Source: Cyanobacteria bacterium CG_2015-22_32_23
Lineage (GTDB): Bacteria; Cyanobacteriota; Cyanobacteriia; Cyanobacteriales; Cyanobacteriaceae
Direction of reading: 5' to 3'
DNA length: 59,326 bases
Assembly: GCA_009993045.1 (NCBI GenBank)
Contig: JAACUG010000066.1
Span: forward strand, 1-59,326
Shown here: positions 1-9,312 of the stretch, in pieces
Position numbering within the stretch: position 1 is the stretch's first letter
Layout: every line of letters starts with the position of its first letter
Translations under genes and position numbers: made by a program
Notes under the pieces: generated by a model
Seen by the model: only the letters and a program-made list of their open reading frames with translations
Told to the model about the DNA's origin: nothing
Databases searched by the model: none

Positions 1-1
1 T

Positions 2-166
2 CAGCAACAAAAATCTACCACTGCAAAAAAAAGCGATACTTCACAGGATTTATTAACAGATATTCAAGCTAAATTTCAACAACAAAAATCTACCACTGGG
101 AAAAAAAGTGATACTTCACAGGATTTATTAACGGATATTCAAGCTAAATTTCAACAACAAAAATCT
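2..166 (+). repeat. 75-bp in-frame tandem repeat (two full copies plus the start of a third)
   Basis: Copies at 2-76 and 77-151 are nearly identical in DNA, differing at a handful of bases such as ACTGCAAAAAAAAGC versus ACTGGGAAAAAAAGT. A third copy begins at 152 and diverges after 166. The period is a multiple of three, so copy-number changes would leave the reading frame intact. More copies may lie upstream of the window. Confidence 0.9.
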
Positions 167-463
167 GTCAAAAAATCTGATAAACAATCGTCTATTGCTG
201 AATCATCTTTACAAGATATAGCTAAAAATTTTAGTCAAAAACAGTCAGAAATAAAACAGCATAAAAAAGTAGATAATTTAGAAGAGATTAGACAAAAAGA
301 ATTAGAAAAACAAAGACAAGAAAAACAATTAAGAAGAAAAGCAGAAATTTGGTTAAAAAATTTAGATTCTTATTCCGATGAAGGTTTTTGGTTTGAACAA
401 TTTGCCTTATCTTATCCTTCTAAATTAGATGCTGCTATTGATTATCTTAGAGCATTACAGTGA
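2..463 (+). CDS. 3' end of a repeat-containing, Lys/Gln-rich cyanobacterial protein (partial; Slr1339-like?)
   Basis: The reading frame is open from the window edge to a TGA at 461-463; the start lies outside the window. The visible 153 residues begin with a 25-residue unit (QQQKSTTAKKSDTSQDLLTD... ending IQAKF) present at 2-76 and again at 77-151, with a third partial copy at 152-166. A charged, probably coiled or disordered stretch follows. The C-terminus, with motifs WLKNLDSYSDEGFWFEQFA and YPSKLDAAIDYLRAL, looks like a compact conserved domain. This ending resembles what I recall of the cyanobacterial 'salt stress protein, Slr1339 family'; that is recall, not a search. The stop overlaps the region just upstream of menE (ATG at 469), so the two genes are probably co-transcribed. 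Confidence 0.6.
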   Translation, partial: QQQKSTTAKKSDTSQDLLTDIQAKFQQQKSTTGKKSDTSQDLLTDIQAKFQQQKSVKKSDKQSSIAESSLQDIAKNFSQKQSEIKQHKKVDNLEEIRQKELEKQRQEKQLRRKAEIWLKNLDSYSDEGFWFEQFALSYPSKLDAAIDYLRALQ

Positions 464-468
464 TTTTA

Positions 469-1776
469 ATGAATAATAAATTATCTATATTATCACAGTT
501 AAAATTATTAAATACTCAATGGATATTTAACTATAAATCAGAAAATTTAGAAAAATTAATAACAGATTATATAACTAAAATTAATTGCTATAATGACATT
601 AAGATAAAACCAATTATTTTTATTGCTGAAACAGAATCTTATAAGTTTATTGCTGCTTTTTTCGCTAGTATTATTACTAATAGTTGTGTCTTTTTAATTA
701 ATCCTCATTGGCAGATAAGAGAATGGCAACAAATAGAGAAGATAGTTAAACCAGATATTATTTTTGGTAACATTAATTATAATTTTTCTTCTATTAATCA
801 AAATTCACCCAGTTTTACGGGAATTATGATTCCTACTGGCGGTACATCGGGTAAAATTAAATTTGCTATTCATACATGGGAAACTCTAACAGCTTCGGCT
901 ATGGGTTTTTATCAATATTTTGGTAATTTATCTATTAATTCTTACTGCTGTTTACCCCTTTATCATGTTAGTGGTTTAATGCAGGTTATACGCAGTTTTA
1001 TTACTGAAGGAAAGTTAGTTATTAATAGTTTTCAAAATGTCAAAAATAACTTAGAAATTATTGAAGATTATCAAGATTATTTTATCTCTTTAGTGCCTAC
1101 TCAACTACAATTTTTTCTCGATAATAACCCTCAATATTTAACAAAATTTAAAACTATTTTAGTTGGTGGTGCGTCTATTTATCCTCATCAAATACTATTA
1201 GCAAATAAACATAATATTCCTTTAGCTTTAACTTATGGTATGACAGAAACTGCTTCAGGTATTAGTATCTTAAAACCCCAAGAAATTCAAGAGAATAACT
1301 ATAATAATGGTCAAATTTTACCCCATGCTCAAGTTATTGTTAACGAGAAAAAAGACAGTATTATTAAGATAAAATCAACTTCTTTATTTAAAGGTTATTA
1401 TCCTCATGTTAAAACTATAGATATTTTTATTACCGATGATGTTGGTTATGTAGATAAAAAAGGTTATTTATATATTTTAGGGCGTAATAGTCAGAAAATA
1501 ATTACGGGGGGTGAAAATATTTTTCCTTTAGAAATTGAAAGGGCAATTTTAGCGACTAACTTAGTAAAAGATGTTTATATAATAGGGCAAAAAAATGATT
1601 ATTGGGGAGAAATTATTACTGCTTTTTATGTACCTCTTAATAGTAGTATTAAAACAGAAGATATAAAAGCAAAACTTGTATCTCAAATTGCTAATTATAA
1701 AATACCAAAAGTTTGGGAAAAAGTAACAGAAATACCTCGTAATTCTCAAGGTAAAGTTACCATAATTAATAATTAG
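469..1776 (+). CDS. menE: 2-succinylbenzoate--CoA ligase (MenE), acyl-adenylating enzyme
   Basis: This ANL-superfamily adenylate-forming enzyme activates o-succinylbenzoate to its CoA ester in phylloquinone (vitamin K1) synthesis, the electron carrier of photosystem I. The 435-residue protein shows the AMP/phosphate-binding loop PTGGTSGK at about 122-129, the adenine-site motif YGMTETASG at about 256-264, and GRNSQKIITGGENIFP from about 338, containing the hinge and the conserved GGENI of the C-terminal lid. Its length fits the short cyanobacterial MenE proteins. A GTG at 460 would extend it by three codons but overlaps the upstream stop; ATG at 469 is preferred. The acyl-specificity call (MenE rather than another acyl-CoA ligase) rests on the overall pattern and short length. 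No other men genes lie in the window. Confidence 0.85.
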   Translation: MNNKLSILSQLKLLNTQWIFNYKSENLEKLITDYITKINCYNDIKIKPIIFIAETESYKFIAAFFASIITNSCVFLINPHWQIREWQQIEKIVKPDIIFGNINYNFSSINQNSPSFTGIMIPTGGTSGKIKFAIHTWETLTASAMGFYQYFGNLSINSYCCLPLYHVSGLMQVIRSFITEGKLVINSFQNVKNNLEIIEDYQDYFISLVPTQLQFFLDNNPQYLTKFKTILVGGASIYPHQILLANKHNIPLALTYGMTETASGISILKPQEIQENNYNNGQILPHAQVIVNEKKDSIIKIKSTSLFKGYYPHVKTIDIFITDDVGYVDKKGYLYILGRNSQKIITGGENIFPLEIERAILATNLVKDVYIIGQKNDYWGEIITAFYVPLNSSIKTEDIKAKLVSQIANYKIPKVWEKVTEIPRNSQGKVTIINN

Positions 1777-1846
1777 ATAATATTTCCTTAAAAATTAATT
1801 ATTGGTAGAATAGTAATTTAATATTAACTATAAAAGATAAAAATTA

Positions 1847-2773
1847 ATGAAAATAGCGATTACTGGTGCAACAGGTTTTATCGGTACAAAATTAGTAGAA
1901 AAATTAGCCAAAGACAATCAAATTATTATTTTAACCCGTAATGTTGATAAAGCTAAATCCGTTTTTTCCCCTGCTATTTACTCGAATTTAGAATTTATTA
2001 ACTATACTCCGAAACAAGAAGGAATTTGGCAAAATAAAATTGATGGTTGTGATGCCGTTATTAACCTTGCCGGGGCACCTATTGCGGAAAGATGGAGTGA
2101 TAGTTATAAGCAGGAAATTCTTGATAGTAGGCAGTTAGGCACAAGAATTATTGTGGATGCCATAGCTAAATCTAATCAAAAACCCCAAGTATTAATTAAC
2201 GCTTCAGCCATTGGTTTTTATGGTACGAGTGAAACAGAAACTTATACAGAAATTAGTCCAGCAGGGGAAGATTTTTTAGCGCAAGTGTGTCAAGCATGGG
2301 AAGGGGAAGCCAACAAAGTAACAGAAATAGGAATAAGATTAGTAATTTTACGTTTTGGTATCGTTTTGGGCAATGGTGGCGCTTTAGCTAAAATGATACC
2401 ACCTTTTAAGATCTTTGCTGGAGGCCCTATTGGTGGAGGTAAACAGTGGTTTTCATGGATTCATCGAGATGACGTAGTAGAGATGATCATTCAAAGTTTA
2501 AAAGATAATAACATTCATGGTACTTTTAACGCCACTGCACCTTATCCTGTCACCATGAATAAATTATGTGAAACTCTAGGAAGTATTCTAAAACGCCCAT
2601 CATGGCTACCTGTACCGAGTTTTGCTTTAGAATTACTGTTAGGGGATGGTGCAAAAGTAGTTTTAGAAGGGCAAAAAGTGTTACCACAAAAAACTACAGA
2701 ATTAATGAATTATAATTTTCTTTATCCTAACCTTGAATCAGCACTAAAACAGATTATTACTACGGAGTTTTAA
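1847..2773 (+). CDS. TIGR01777-family NAD(P)-binding epimerase-like protein (YfcH/SulA-like)
   Basis: This is an extended short-chain dehydrogenase of 308 residues, the usual family size. The Rossmann motif GATGFIGTKL is at 7-16, followed by the typical VINLAGAPIAERW and NASAIGFYG blocks. A C-terminal DUF1731-like segment (RPSWLPVPSFALELLLGD) marks the TIGR01777 family, known in E. coli as YfcH and in plants as GC1/SulA-like. The biochemical substrate is not established for the family; an older link to cell or plastid division is indirect. The gene follows menE by 70 bp on the same strand, so co-transcription is possible. Confidence 0.85.
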   Translation: MKIAITGATGFIGTKLVEKLAKDNQIIILTRNVDKAKSVFSPAIYSNLEFINYTPKQEGIWQNKIDGCDAVINLAGAPIAERWSDSYKQEILDSRQLGTRIIVDAIAKSNQKPQVLINASAIGFYGTSETETYTEISPAGEDFLAQVCQAWEGEANKVTEIGIRLVILRFGIVLGNGGALAKMIPPFKIFAGGPIGGGKQWFSWIHRDDVVEMIIQSLKDNNIHGTFNATAPYPVTMNKLCETLGSILKRPSWLPVPSFALELLLGDGAKVVLEGQKVLPQKTTELMNYNFLYPNLESALKQIITTEF

Positions 2774-2782
2774 AAATTATTA

Positions 2783-2810
2783 TTTTCCCCAAACTTGGGG
2801 ATTAAGGGGC
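2783..2810 (+). repeat. Dispersed palindromic repeat, copy 1 (CCCCAA-AC-TTGGGG core)
   Basis: The core CCCCAAACTTGGGG at 2787-2800 is a perfect 6-bp inverted repeat with a 2-nt centre, followed by ATTAAGGGGC. It lies 13 nt after the TIGR01777 gene stop. The same core and flanking C/G runs recur at about 9323, 21799 and 45582 (in mixed orientations), each downstream of a gene stop. Confidence 0.7.
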
Positions 2811-2960
2811 AATTCTTCACCTATTTATCCCCAAAAAAAAGAGGAAACTTTGACATTTTTGTCTTTTAAGTCTCCCGTATTTCGATTAGTACTGAATATG
2901 TACTTAGTAATAATTAATTGTAATTGGATATTTGATGTGAAAAAAGAATTAACTAATCAA

Positions 2961-3584
2961 TTAAACGGTTTCTTTTTGTAATTGTTGTTTTTTTCTTTTC
3001 ATACCTACACCAATACCACCAGCAACTAAAGTACCTAAGATAGTTAAAGGTTCAGGAACGGCAGCAACTGTAACTGTACCACCAGCAATAGCAGCTGTTA
3101 AGGTTTGTCCATTAGAACCATATTGTTCATAAGAAGCGGCTAATGGGTTACGATTATTAGCGACTAAAGTAGTCGAATCACCTACATTAAGAAGGGTATT
3201 TAAACTATTATTAAATACAAAGACTAAATCTCTGTAAGGAAATGCTGTACTATCAGGAGAACTGATATAAAATTTAGTACCACTAGAAGGTATTACAGTA
3301 TTTATTTCCGCATTGGTGGTTGTATAAGTAAAGGGATTAGCTAGGGGTGCAGTGGCTGGAGCTAAAGTGGTAGAGGTACTTGTTAAATTCCAATTAGAAT
3401 AATTAGTACCATCATAGAAAAAACTACCAGTAATAGCTCCACCTGCGGCATAAGTACCATTTACATTAAATTTGAGGTTTACAGCCTCGGCAGAATTTGG
3501 AGCTAATAAAGAAGCAGTGGTAGCTAAACCAAGAGTCATTACTCCTACTGCTAATTTATTTTTGAAAAAGGATTGGTTAGACAT
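2961..3584 (-). CDS. PEP-CTERM sorting domain protein (secreted)
   Basis: The 207-residue protein has an N-terminal signal peptide (KLAVGVMTLGLATTASLLA, cleavage probably near SAEA). Its middle is beta-rich, low in charge and rich in Thr, Ala and Asn. It ends with a PEP-CTERM signal: VPEPLTILGTLVAGG, a short hydrophobic helix, then a basic tail (MKRKKQQ). PEP-CTERM proteins are believed to be processed by an exosortase at the cell envelope and are common in exopolysaccharide-forming cyanobacteria. No exosortase gene is visible here. The ligand or role of the middle domain is not recognisable. Confidence 0.9.
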   Translation of the reverse strand: MSNQSFFKNKLAVGVMTLGLATTASLLAPNSAEAVNLKFNVNGTYAAGGAITGSFFYDGTNYSNWNLTSTSTTLAPATAPLANPFTYTTTNAEINTVIPSSGTKFYISSPDSTAFPYRDLVFVFNNSLNTLLNVGDSTTLVANNRNPLAASYEQYGSNGQTLTAAIAGGTVTVAAVPEPLTILGTLVAGGIGVGMKRKKQQLQKETV

Positions 3585-3883
3585 TTATTCTTTTGTTTTG
3601 TTGGTTAAGGATTAACGATAATTAACACTCACATAATCTAATTAACGATTTTGAGTGATTTTTTTTGTCTAAAAGTACTTAATAGATTAAGTTTCTTTTT
3701 TAGTTGCGATGGATTTCACCGCTTAGTAGTGTCACCTACTATTTAAAGGGAATAATAACAGTTATTTCTGTCAAAGGGAATACTAAATTTAAGTTAAACT
3801 TTATTTTAGTTACTCTGAATTTAATACCGTCATTATATGCCCTAATAGTATCTTTTATTATATTTTTTTGTCAAGGGGGGAAA
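3585..3883. other. 299-bp intergenic region upstream of the PEP-CTERM gene
   Basis: This AT-rich gap separates two minus-strand genes and must hold the PEP-CTERM gene's promoter. A 63-codon plus-strand frame at 3704-3895 lacks family resemblance and overlaps the 3' end of the minus-strand gene, so it is probably not a gene. I see no RNA gene or clear hairpin terminator. Confidence 0.5.
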
Positions 3884-5110
3884 TTACTTAGTTAGAACTT
3901 TACAATAACTTAACATTAGCCATTCTTTGAAAGGAAAAATAAGATAAGTAAAAGGATTTATTGTTACTATAATATCACGAAAATCTCTGATGACTAAATT
4001 AACAATTTGCTTGGCTACCCAATCCCCTGACATAACGCCCATAGGGTTAAGTTTACTCTTGAAAGGACCTAGTATTAATTTGCGAATAATTATGGGAGAA
4101 TTAACTCTTTTTAAGGTTACTAAATCCCCCATTGTACGCTTACTAATTTCATAGAGAGGACTAAAAGCAGGATTTACTTCAGCTTCGGAAGTATTTACCC
4201 AGATTTCTTTTGTGGCTTTATCCTGATTATTCTTAACAGTTTTTAAAAATAATTCCATCATTCGCCAACCTGAAAAAGCATTTATTTCGTAAGATTTTTC
4301 AATGGCTTCGGCGGTTTTTTCTCCATAAACGTTAATGCCGTGATTGAGAATTAATATATCAATTTTTTCAAATATATTAGTTAAATTAGATTCTTCTCCC
4401 ACTTGCCATGAAAAGGTTTTAATGGGAATTTGCTCATTTTTAACGTTAATAAATAATTCTTGATTTTGAGATGTTAAGGCGGTAACTTTTGCCCCTTTTA
4501 AATATAATTGTTTGATTAATGCTTGTCCTAGAGTACCATTTGCCCCCGTAACGGCGATTTTTTTTCCTTTTAAAGATAATGCTGTACCCATGATGCGATC
4601 AACTATAGTAAATGTACCGCAAAAATAAGCATTTTGATCATCGAAATGGTGTCGCCAATGATAACTACGATTTACGAACCAATGAGCGGGAATAGTGGTA
4701 AAATCTCCTTGACGATGGGTAGCGTCGGTAATTTCGTCTGCATAGGGTACTCCTAAACCTCGGGCGATGGCACTACCAGTAAATGATAGGGTATAAAGTG
4801 ACCCTAACCATGCTAACCATTGATAGTTTGGTGAAATCCATCCTTGAGAGATGAATAATAAAGCAAAACCGATGCTAAATAGTAGCATAACTAAAGATTC
4901 TGGTACGTCATTATACCAATGGGCTTGACGATAAATTTCCACACTGTTAACGGATAAATCTGGTTTAAAGACTCGGTGATGCCATGAGTGTAAACGAGAT
5001 AAAGGTGTCCAAATATGGGCTAAATAATGGTAGTAGTCTCTGACTAATTCTACCCATATTATGGAGCATAGGGCGATGGCAAGAGCTATCAATAACGAGT
5101 TGTTAATCAT
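3884..5110 (-). CDS. Bifunctional sterol-desaturase-like / short-chain dehydrogenase fusion
   Basis: Two domains are visible in about 408 residues. The N-terminal membrane domain is of the fatty acid hydroxylase/sterol desaturase type, with di-iron histidine clusters HYLAH (28-32), HSWHH (41-45) and HWRHH (151-155) and hydrophobic segments between them. The C-terminal domain is an SDR with the nucleotide-binding motif TGANGTLG (about 188-195), LILNHGIN, and the catalytic pattern YEISK. This fusion is usually annotated in cyanobacteria as a bifunctional sterol desaturase/short-chain dehydrogenase; the substrate is unknown, a lipid or carotenoid being plausible. A TTG at 5161 could add 17 codons, but the in-frame ATG at 5110 places the first hydrophobic segment at the very N-terminus and is preferred. 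Confidence 0.8.
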   Translation of the reverse strand: MINNSLLIALAIALCSIIWVELVRDYYHYLAHIWTPLSRLHSWHHRVFKPDLSVNSVEIYRQAHWYNDVPESLVMLLFSIGFALLFISQGWISPNYQWLAWLGSLYTLSFTGSAIARGLGVPYADEITDATHRQGDFTTIPAHWFVNRSYHWRHHFDDQNAYFCGTFTIVDRIMGTALSLKGKKIAVTGANGTLGQALIKQLYLKGAKVTALTSQNQELFINVKNEQIPIKTFSWQVGEESNLTNIFEKIDILILNHGINVYGEKTAEAIEKSYEINAFSGWRMMELFLKTVKNNQDKATKEIWVNTSEAEVNPAFSPLYEISKRTMGDLVTLKRVNSPIIIRKLILGPFKSKLNPMGVMSGDWVAKQIVNLVIRDFRDIIVTINPFTYLIFPFKEWLMLSYCKVLTK

Positions 5111-5228
5111 GGAATAAATAAAAATACCAAAATTTTTGATAAAACTATAATATTGTAACAATAGACAATAGGCAATTCAATTAAACTTATTATATACTAA
5201 AAGAAAATTTAAAATAATCTAGTCAAAT

Positions 5229-5636
5229 ATGCCAAAAATTAAACTAGAAGCTCAATTATCTCAAGAAGATTTATTTCAAGCAGTTAAACAATTAACGATG
5301 ACAGAATTAGAAGAATTTACCCAGAATGTTATTGCTTTTAGGGCGAAACAAATTACTCCTAATTTATCAAAAAAAGAAGCTAATTTATTATTAAAAATAA
5401 ACCAAGATGTAGATGATAAAATTAAACAAAGTTACGAAATATTGATCAAAAAAAAAGAAGCGGAAAATTTAACAGAAAATGAATACCAAGAATTATTAAA
5501 TTTAACGGATATATTTGAAAAATATCAATGGAAACGCTTGAAAAATCTAACTGAATTAGCAACTTTACGGCAATGCTCACTTAGTCATTTAATTGAAGAT
5601 TTAGGAATTAAACCAACTAATAATGAAGGATTATAA
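5229..5636 (+). CDS. Small helical protein paired with an HNH endonuclease
   Basis: The 135-residue, highly charged, probably all-helical protein has no signal peptide or TM segment. Characteristic stretches are LTMTELEEFTQNVIAFRAKQ, NLSKKEANLLLKIN and LTENEYQELLNLTD, with a conserved-looking ending SLSHLIEDLGIKP. I recognise the pattern as a family frequently found directly upstream of small HNH nucleases in cyanobacteria, but it has no established function that I know. The last 14 nt overlap the HNH start (ATG at 5623), indicating translational coupling. A toxin-antitoxin-like or accessory-factor role is an inference from the pairing only. Confidence 0.6.
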   Translation: MPKIKLEAQLSQEDLFQAVKQLTMTELEEFTQNVIAFRAKQITPNLSKKEANLLLKINQDVDDKIKQSYEILIKKKEAENLTENEYQELLNLTDIFEKYQWKRLKNLTELATLRQCSLSHLIEDLGIKPTNNEGL

Positions 5637-6051
5637 ACTTACTGAAGAATTTAAAAATAGCGTTAGATTAAGAGCAAAAAATTGTTGTGAGTATTGTATT
5701 AGTCAAGAAAAATTTGCCACTCAAAAATTTTCCATAGAGCATATTTTACCTATTAGTAAAGGAGGTAAAAATAATTTAGATAATTTAGCTTTAGCTTGTC
5801 AGGGTTGCAATAATCATAAATATAATAAAACTGAAGGATATGATCAATTAAGTGATCAATTTGTCTCTTTATATCATCCTAGAAAAAATAATTGGCGAGA
5901 TCATTTTAGATGGAATAATAATTATGATTTAATCATCGGATTAACTCCTATGGGTAGAGTAACAGTAACGATTTTGCACTTAAATAGAGAAGGTTTAGTT
6001 AATTTACGTCAAATTTTGTACCCTATAGGAGAACATCCTCCGCTCAAATGA
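5623..6051 (+). CDS. HNH endonuclease
   Basis: The 142-residue protein carries a classic HNH fold: a first zinc knuckle CCEYC, then FSIEHILPISKGGKNNLDNL with the HxxP and NL(D)NL signature, then LACQGCNNHKYNK with the second Cys pair and the terminal Asn/His. Conserved Cys, His and Asn are all present, so it is likely active as a metal-dependent nuclease. The C-terminal half (LYHPRKNNWRDHFRW, ending in a Gly/Thr-rich segment) is shared by the stand-alone cyanobacterial HNH proteins. It overlaps the upstream small gene by 14 nt, so the two probably act together. Its target is unknown. Confidence 0.85.
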   Translation: MKDYKLTEEFKNSVRLRAKNCCEYCISQEKFATQKFSIEHILPISKGGKNNLDNLALACQGCNNHKYNKTEGYDQLSDQFVSLYHPRKNNWRDHFRWNNNYDLIIGLTPMGRVTVTILHLNREGLVNLRQILYPIGEHPPLK

Positions 6052-6086
6052 TAAACTAATGAAAATAATCTTAACAAATATTCATA

Positions 6087-7325
6087 ATGGCTAGAATTAA
6101 CGATAATTACTTAAAATTAAAAGCTGGTTACTTATTCCCAGAAATCGCAAGACGAGTTAATGTTTTTGCCCAAGAAAACCCCAATGCTAATATTATCAGA
6201 TTAGGTATTGGTGATGTTACCGAACCTTTACCAAAAGCCTGTCGTGATGCTATGGTTAAAGCTGTGGAAGATATGGGCGATCGCAGTAATTTTAAAGGTT
6301 ACGGGCCTGAGCAGGGTTATGGTTGGTTAAGGGAAAAAATAGCCCAACATGATTTTCAAGGTAGAGGGTGTGATATATCTGCCGATGAAATCTTTATCTC
6401 CGATGGTTCTAAGTGCGATACAGGCAATATTCTTGACATTTTTGGCAAAAACAACAAAATCGCCGTTACTGACCCTGTTTACCCCGTGTATGTGGATACT
6501 AACGTTATGGCAGGAAACACTGGGGATGTCAACGAAAAAGGAGAATATGAAGGTTTGGTTTATCTTCCTATTACCGCAGAAAATAATTTTACCGCCGAAT
6601 TACCTACCGAAGCAGTTGATTTGATTTACCTTTGTTTTCCTAACAACCCCACAGGGGCGATCGCCACAAGAGAATATTTGCAGTCATGGGTAGAATATGC
6701 GAAAAAACATGAAGCGATTATTTTGTTTGATGCTGCCTATGAAGCGTTTATTACTGATCCTAGTTTACCTCATTCTATCTATGAAATTGAAGGGGCGAAA
6801 GATTGTGCCATCGAATTTCGCTCATTTTCCAAAAATGCTGGGTTTACGGGTACACGTTGCGCTTTAACCGTAATCCCCAAAAATTTAACAGGAAAAGCGG
6901 AAGACGGCACAAAAGTAGAAATTTGGAAACTGTGGAATCGTCGTCACTGTACTAAGTTTAATGGTGTGTCTTATATTGTACAAAGAGGTGCAGAAGCGGT
7001 TTATTCGGAAGAAGGAAAAGTACAGATTGCGGAATTAGTCAAATTTTATTTAGAAAATGCCCAAATTATCAGAGAAGAATTAACTTCATCAGGGTTAAAA
7101 GTTTATGGTGGAGTTAATGCGCCTTATGTGTGGGTAAAAACTCCAGATGGTTTATCCAGTTGGGATTTCTTCGATAAGTTATTACATAATGTTAACGTAG
7201 TTGGTACGCCTGGATCTGGTTTTGGTGCAGCAGGAGAAGGTTATTTTCGTCTGAGCGCTTTTAATAGTCGTGAAAATGTCATTGAAGCCATGAAACGGAT
7301 TACAAATACCATGAGTTTTGTCTAA
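6087..7325 (+). CDS. dapL: LL-diaminopimelate aminotransferase
   Basis: This PLP-dependent class I/II aminotransferase converts tetrahydrodipicolinate directly to LL-diaminopimelate, the short lysine/peptidoglycan route of cyanobacteria, plants and Chlamydia. The 412 residues match the family length. Visible hallmarks are [12 protein letters not shown] near the N-terminus, the PLP-phosphate and ring contacts ([18 protein letters not shown]), the Schiff-base lysine in [12 protein letters not shown], and the C-terminal substrate Arg in [12 protein letters not shown] hairpin terminator follows at 7350. It is probably monocistronic, only 35 nt after the HNH gene. Confidence 0.95.
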   Translation: MARINDNYLKLKAGYLFPEIARRVNVFAQENPNANIIRLGIGDVTEPLPKACRDAMVKAVEDMGDRSNFKGYGPEQGYGWLREKIAQHDFQGRGCDISADEIFISDGSKCDTGNILDIFGKNNKIAVTDPVYPVYVDTNVMAGNTGDVNEKGEYEGLVYLPITAENNFTAELPTEAVDLIYLCFPNNPTGAIATREYLQSWVEYAKKHEAIILFDAAYEAFITDPSLPHSIYEIEGAKDCAIEFRSFSKNAGFTGTRCALTVIPKNLTGKAEDGTKVEIWKLWNRRHCTKFNGVSYIVQRGAEAVYSEEGKVQIAELVKFYLENAQIIREELTSSGLKVYGGVNAPYVWVKTPDGLSSWDFFDKLLHNVNVVGTPGSGFGAAGEGYFRLSAFNSRENVIEAMKRITNTMSFV

Positions 7326-7349
7326 CTCTTGCTCAAAATTTAGTCTTTT

Positions 7350-7386
7350 ATCTCCCTGAATTATATTAATAAGGGGGATTTTTTTA
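7350..7386 (+). terminator. Rho-independent terminator after dapL
   Basis: An 8-bp stem (ATCTCCCT at 7350-7357 pairing with AGGGGGAT at 7372-7379, one G-T pair) with a 14-nt AT-rich loop is followed immediately by a run of T residues to about 7385. It lies 25 nt after the dapL stop. Confidence 0.8.
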
Positions 7387-7481
7387 TTCAATTTTCAATT
7401 ATAAAGTTTTTACAATCAAAAAGCAGTTCCTAACTGTTGTAAGATCATCATCTATAAGCATCGAGCATTATATTTATTTTT

Positions 7482-9281
7482 ATGTCAAATCAATCTATTA
7501 AACTACCTCGCACCAGTGAATCTGAAAACTTAAAGAAAATTCGTCATACCACTTCCCATGTGATGGCGATGGCGGTACAAAAATTATATCCTAATGCACA
7601 AGTAACCATTGGTCCTTGGACAGAAAACGGTTTTTATTATGACTTTGATTTGTCAGAACCTTTAACAGAAAAGGATTTGAAGGTGATTAAGAAAGAAATG
7701 ATTAAAATTATTAATCGTAAATTGCCTGTAATTCGAGAAGTTGTCAGTAGAGAAGAAGCTCAAATGAGGATCAAGAGTATTCATGAACCTTATAAATTAG
7801 AAATTTTAGACGGAATTAAGGATGATACCATTACAATTTATCATTTAGCCGAAGAATGGTGGGATTTATGCGCAGGTCCTCACGTTGACACCACCGCAGA
7901 CTTAAATCCAAAAGCTATTGAATTAGAAAGTATTGCAGGAGCTTACTGGCGTGGTGATTCTAATAATAAACAGTTACAACGATTATACGGTACGGCATGG
8001 GAAACTCCCGAACAATTAGCAGAATATAAAAGACGGAAGGAAGAAGCCTTAAAACGAGATCATCGTAAACTAGGAAAAGAATTGGGTTTATTTATATTCT
8101 CTGATTTAGTGGGGCCAGGTTTGCCACTTTGGACACCAAAAGGTACTTTAATTCGTTCAACTTTAATGGATTTTTTGAAAAAAGAACAAACTAAGCGCGG
8201 TTATTTAGAAGTAATTACACCTCACATCGCTAGGGTTGATTTATTTAAAATTTCTGGTCATTGGCAAAACTACAAAGAAGATATGTTTCCCATGATGGCT
8301 GATAACGGTGAGGAAGCAGAAAAAGAAGTTGGTTTTGCTTTAAAGCCGATGAATTGCCCTTTTCATACTCAAATTTATAAAAGTGAGTTGCGCTCTTATC
8401 GTGATTTACCTATGCGTTTAGCGGAATTTGGCACGGTATATCGTTATGAACAATCTGGAGAGTTAGGCGGTTTAACAAGGGTTAGAGGCTTTACTCAAGA
8501 TGATTCCCATTTATTTGTAACACCTGATCAATTAGAAGAGGAGTTTATTAGTGTTATTGACTTAATTTTAACGGTATTTAACAGTTTAAAACTGAGTAAT
8601 TTTAAAACTCGTGTTAGTACTCGTGATCCTGAATCTGATAAATATATTGGTAGTGATGAAGGTTGGGAAAAGGCTGAAAATGCTATTCGTCACGCCCTGA
8701 AAATCAAAAAAATGGATTATTTTGAGGCTAAGGGAGAAGCGGCTTTTTATGGGCCAAAATTAGATTTTATTTTTCAAGATGCTTTAGAAAGAGAATGGCA
8801 ACTCGGTACAGTTCAAGTTGATTACAATTTACCTGAACGTTTCGACTTAGAATATACCGCTCCCGATGGTACTCGTCAACGTCCAATTATGATTCATCGT
8901 GCGCCCTTTGGCTCTTTAGAGCGTCTTATTGGCATCTTAATTGAAGAATATGCGGGGGACTTCCCACTGTGGTTAGCACCCGTTCAAGTGCGTTTAATGC
9001 CTGTTAATGATGATTTTTCGGGGTACTGTCAAGATGTTTGTCAAAAAATGTTACTCGCTGGTATTCGTGCGGAAGTCGATAACAGTAACGAAAGGTTAGG
9101 TAAGATGATTCGCAACGGTGAGAAGCAGAAAATTCCTGTTATGGCTGTGGTTGGCGGTAATGAGGTTGAAAATAATACTCTCAATATTCGCACTCGTGCT
9201 TCTGGGGAATTAGGCGCTATTTCCGTTACTGAAGTTATGGAAAAATTAGGTAGTGCGATGGTTAATCACGGAGATTTTTAG
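7482..9281 (+). CDS. thrS: Threonine--tRNA ligase lacking the N-terminal TGS domain
   Basis: This class II synthetase attaches Thr to tRNA-Thr. The 599-residue protein starts almost directly in the editing (N2) domain: the editing-site HxxxH is at H22-H26 (HTTSH), with the partner motif CAGPHVDTT further on. The catalytic core has the zinc ligand region MNCPFH, motif 2 around EFGTVYRYEQSG, TQDDSHLF, and motif 3 in IHRAPFGSLERLIGIL. An anticodon-binding HGTP domain (APVQVRLMPV) closes the protein. E. coli ThrRS is about 640 residues because of an N-terminal TGS domain that is absent here, which is also my recollection for other cyanobacteria. The ATG at 7482 follows an AT-rich leader in which I see no clear T-box. 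Confidence 0.95.
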   Translation: MSNQSIKLPRTSESENLKKIRHTTSHVMAMAVQKLYPNAQVTIGPWTENGFYYDFDLSEPLTEKDLKVIKKEMIKIINRKLPVIREVVSREEAQMRIKSIHEPYKLEILDGIKDDTITIYHLAEEWWDLCAGPHVDTTADLNPKAIELESIAGAYWRGDSNNKQLQRLYGTAWETPEQLAEYKRRKEEALKRDHRKLGKELGLFIFSDLVGPGLPLWTPKGTLIRSTLMDFLKKEQTKRGYLEVITPHIARVDLFKISGHWQNYKEDMFPMMADNGEEAEKEVGFALKPMNCPFHTQIYKSELRSYRDLPMRLAEFGTVYRYEQSGELGGLTRVRGFTQDDSHLFVTPDQLEEEFISVIDLILTVFNSLKLSNFKTRVSTRDPESDKYIGSDEGWEKAENAIRHALKIKKMDYFEAKGEAAFYGPKLDFIFQDALEREWQLGTVQVDYNLPERFDLEYTAPDGTRQRPIMIHRAPFGSLERLIGILIEEYAGDFPLWLAPVQVRLMPVNDDFSGYCQDVCQKMLLAGIRAEVDNSNERLGKMIRNGEKQKIPVMAVVGGNEVENNTLNIRTRASGELGAISVTEVMEKLGSAMVNHGDF

Positions 9282-9312
9282 GTATCGTACTCTAAAATTG
9301 TTGGTAAAATTT

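Noticed and set aside
3704-3895. 63-codon plus-strand ORF with a hydrophobic end
   Set aside because: No RBS, no recognisable domain, overlaps the 3' end of a solid minus-strand gene, and sits in promoter DNA of the PEP-CTERM gene.
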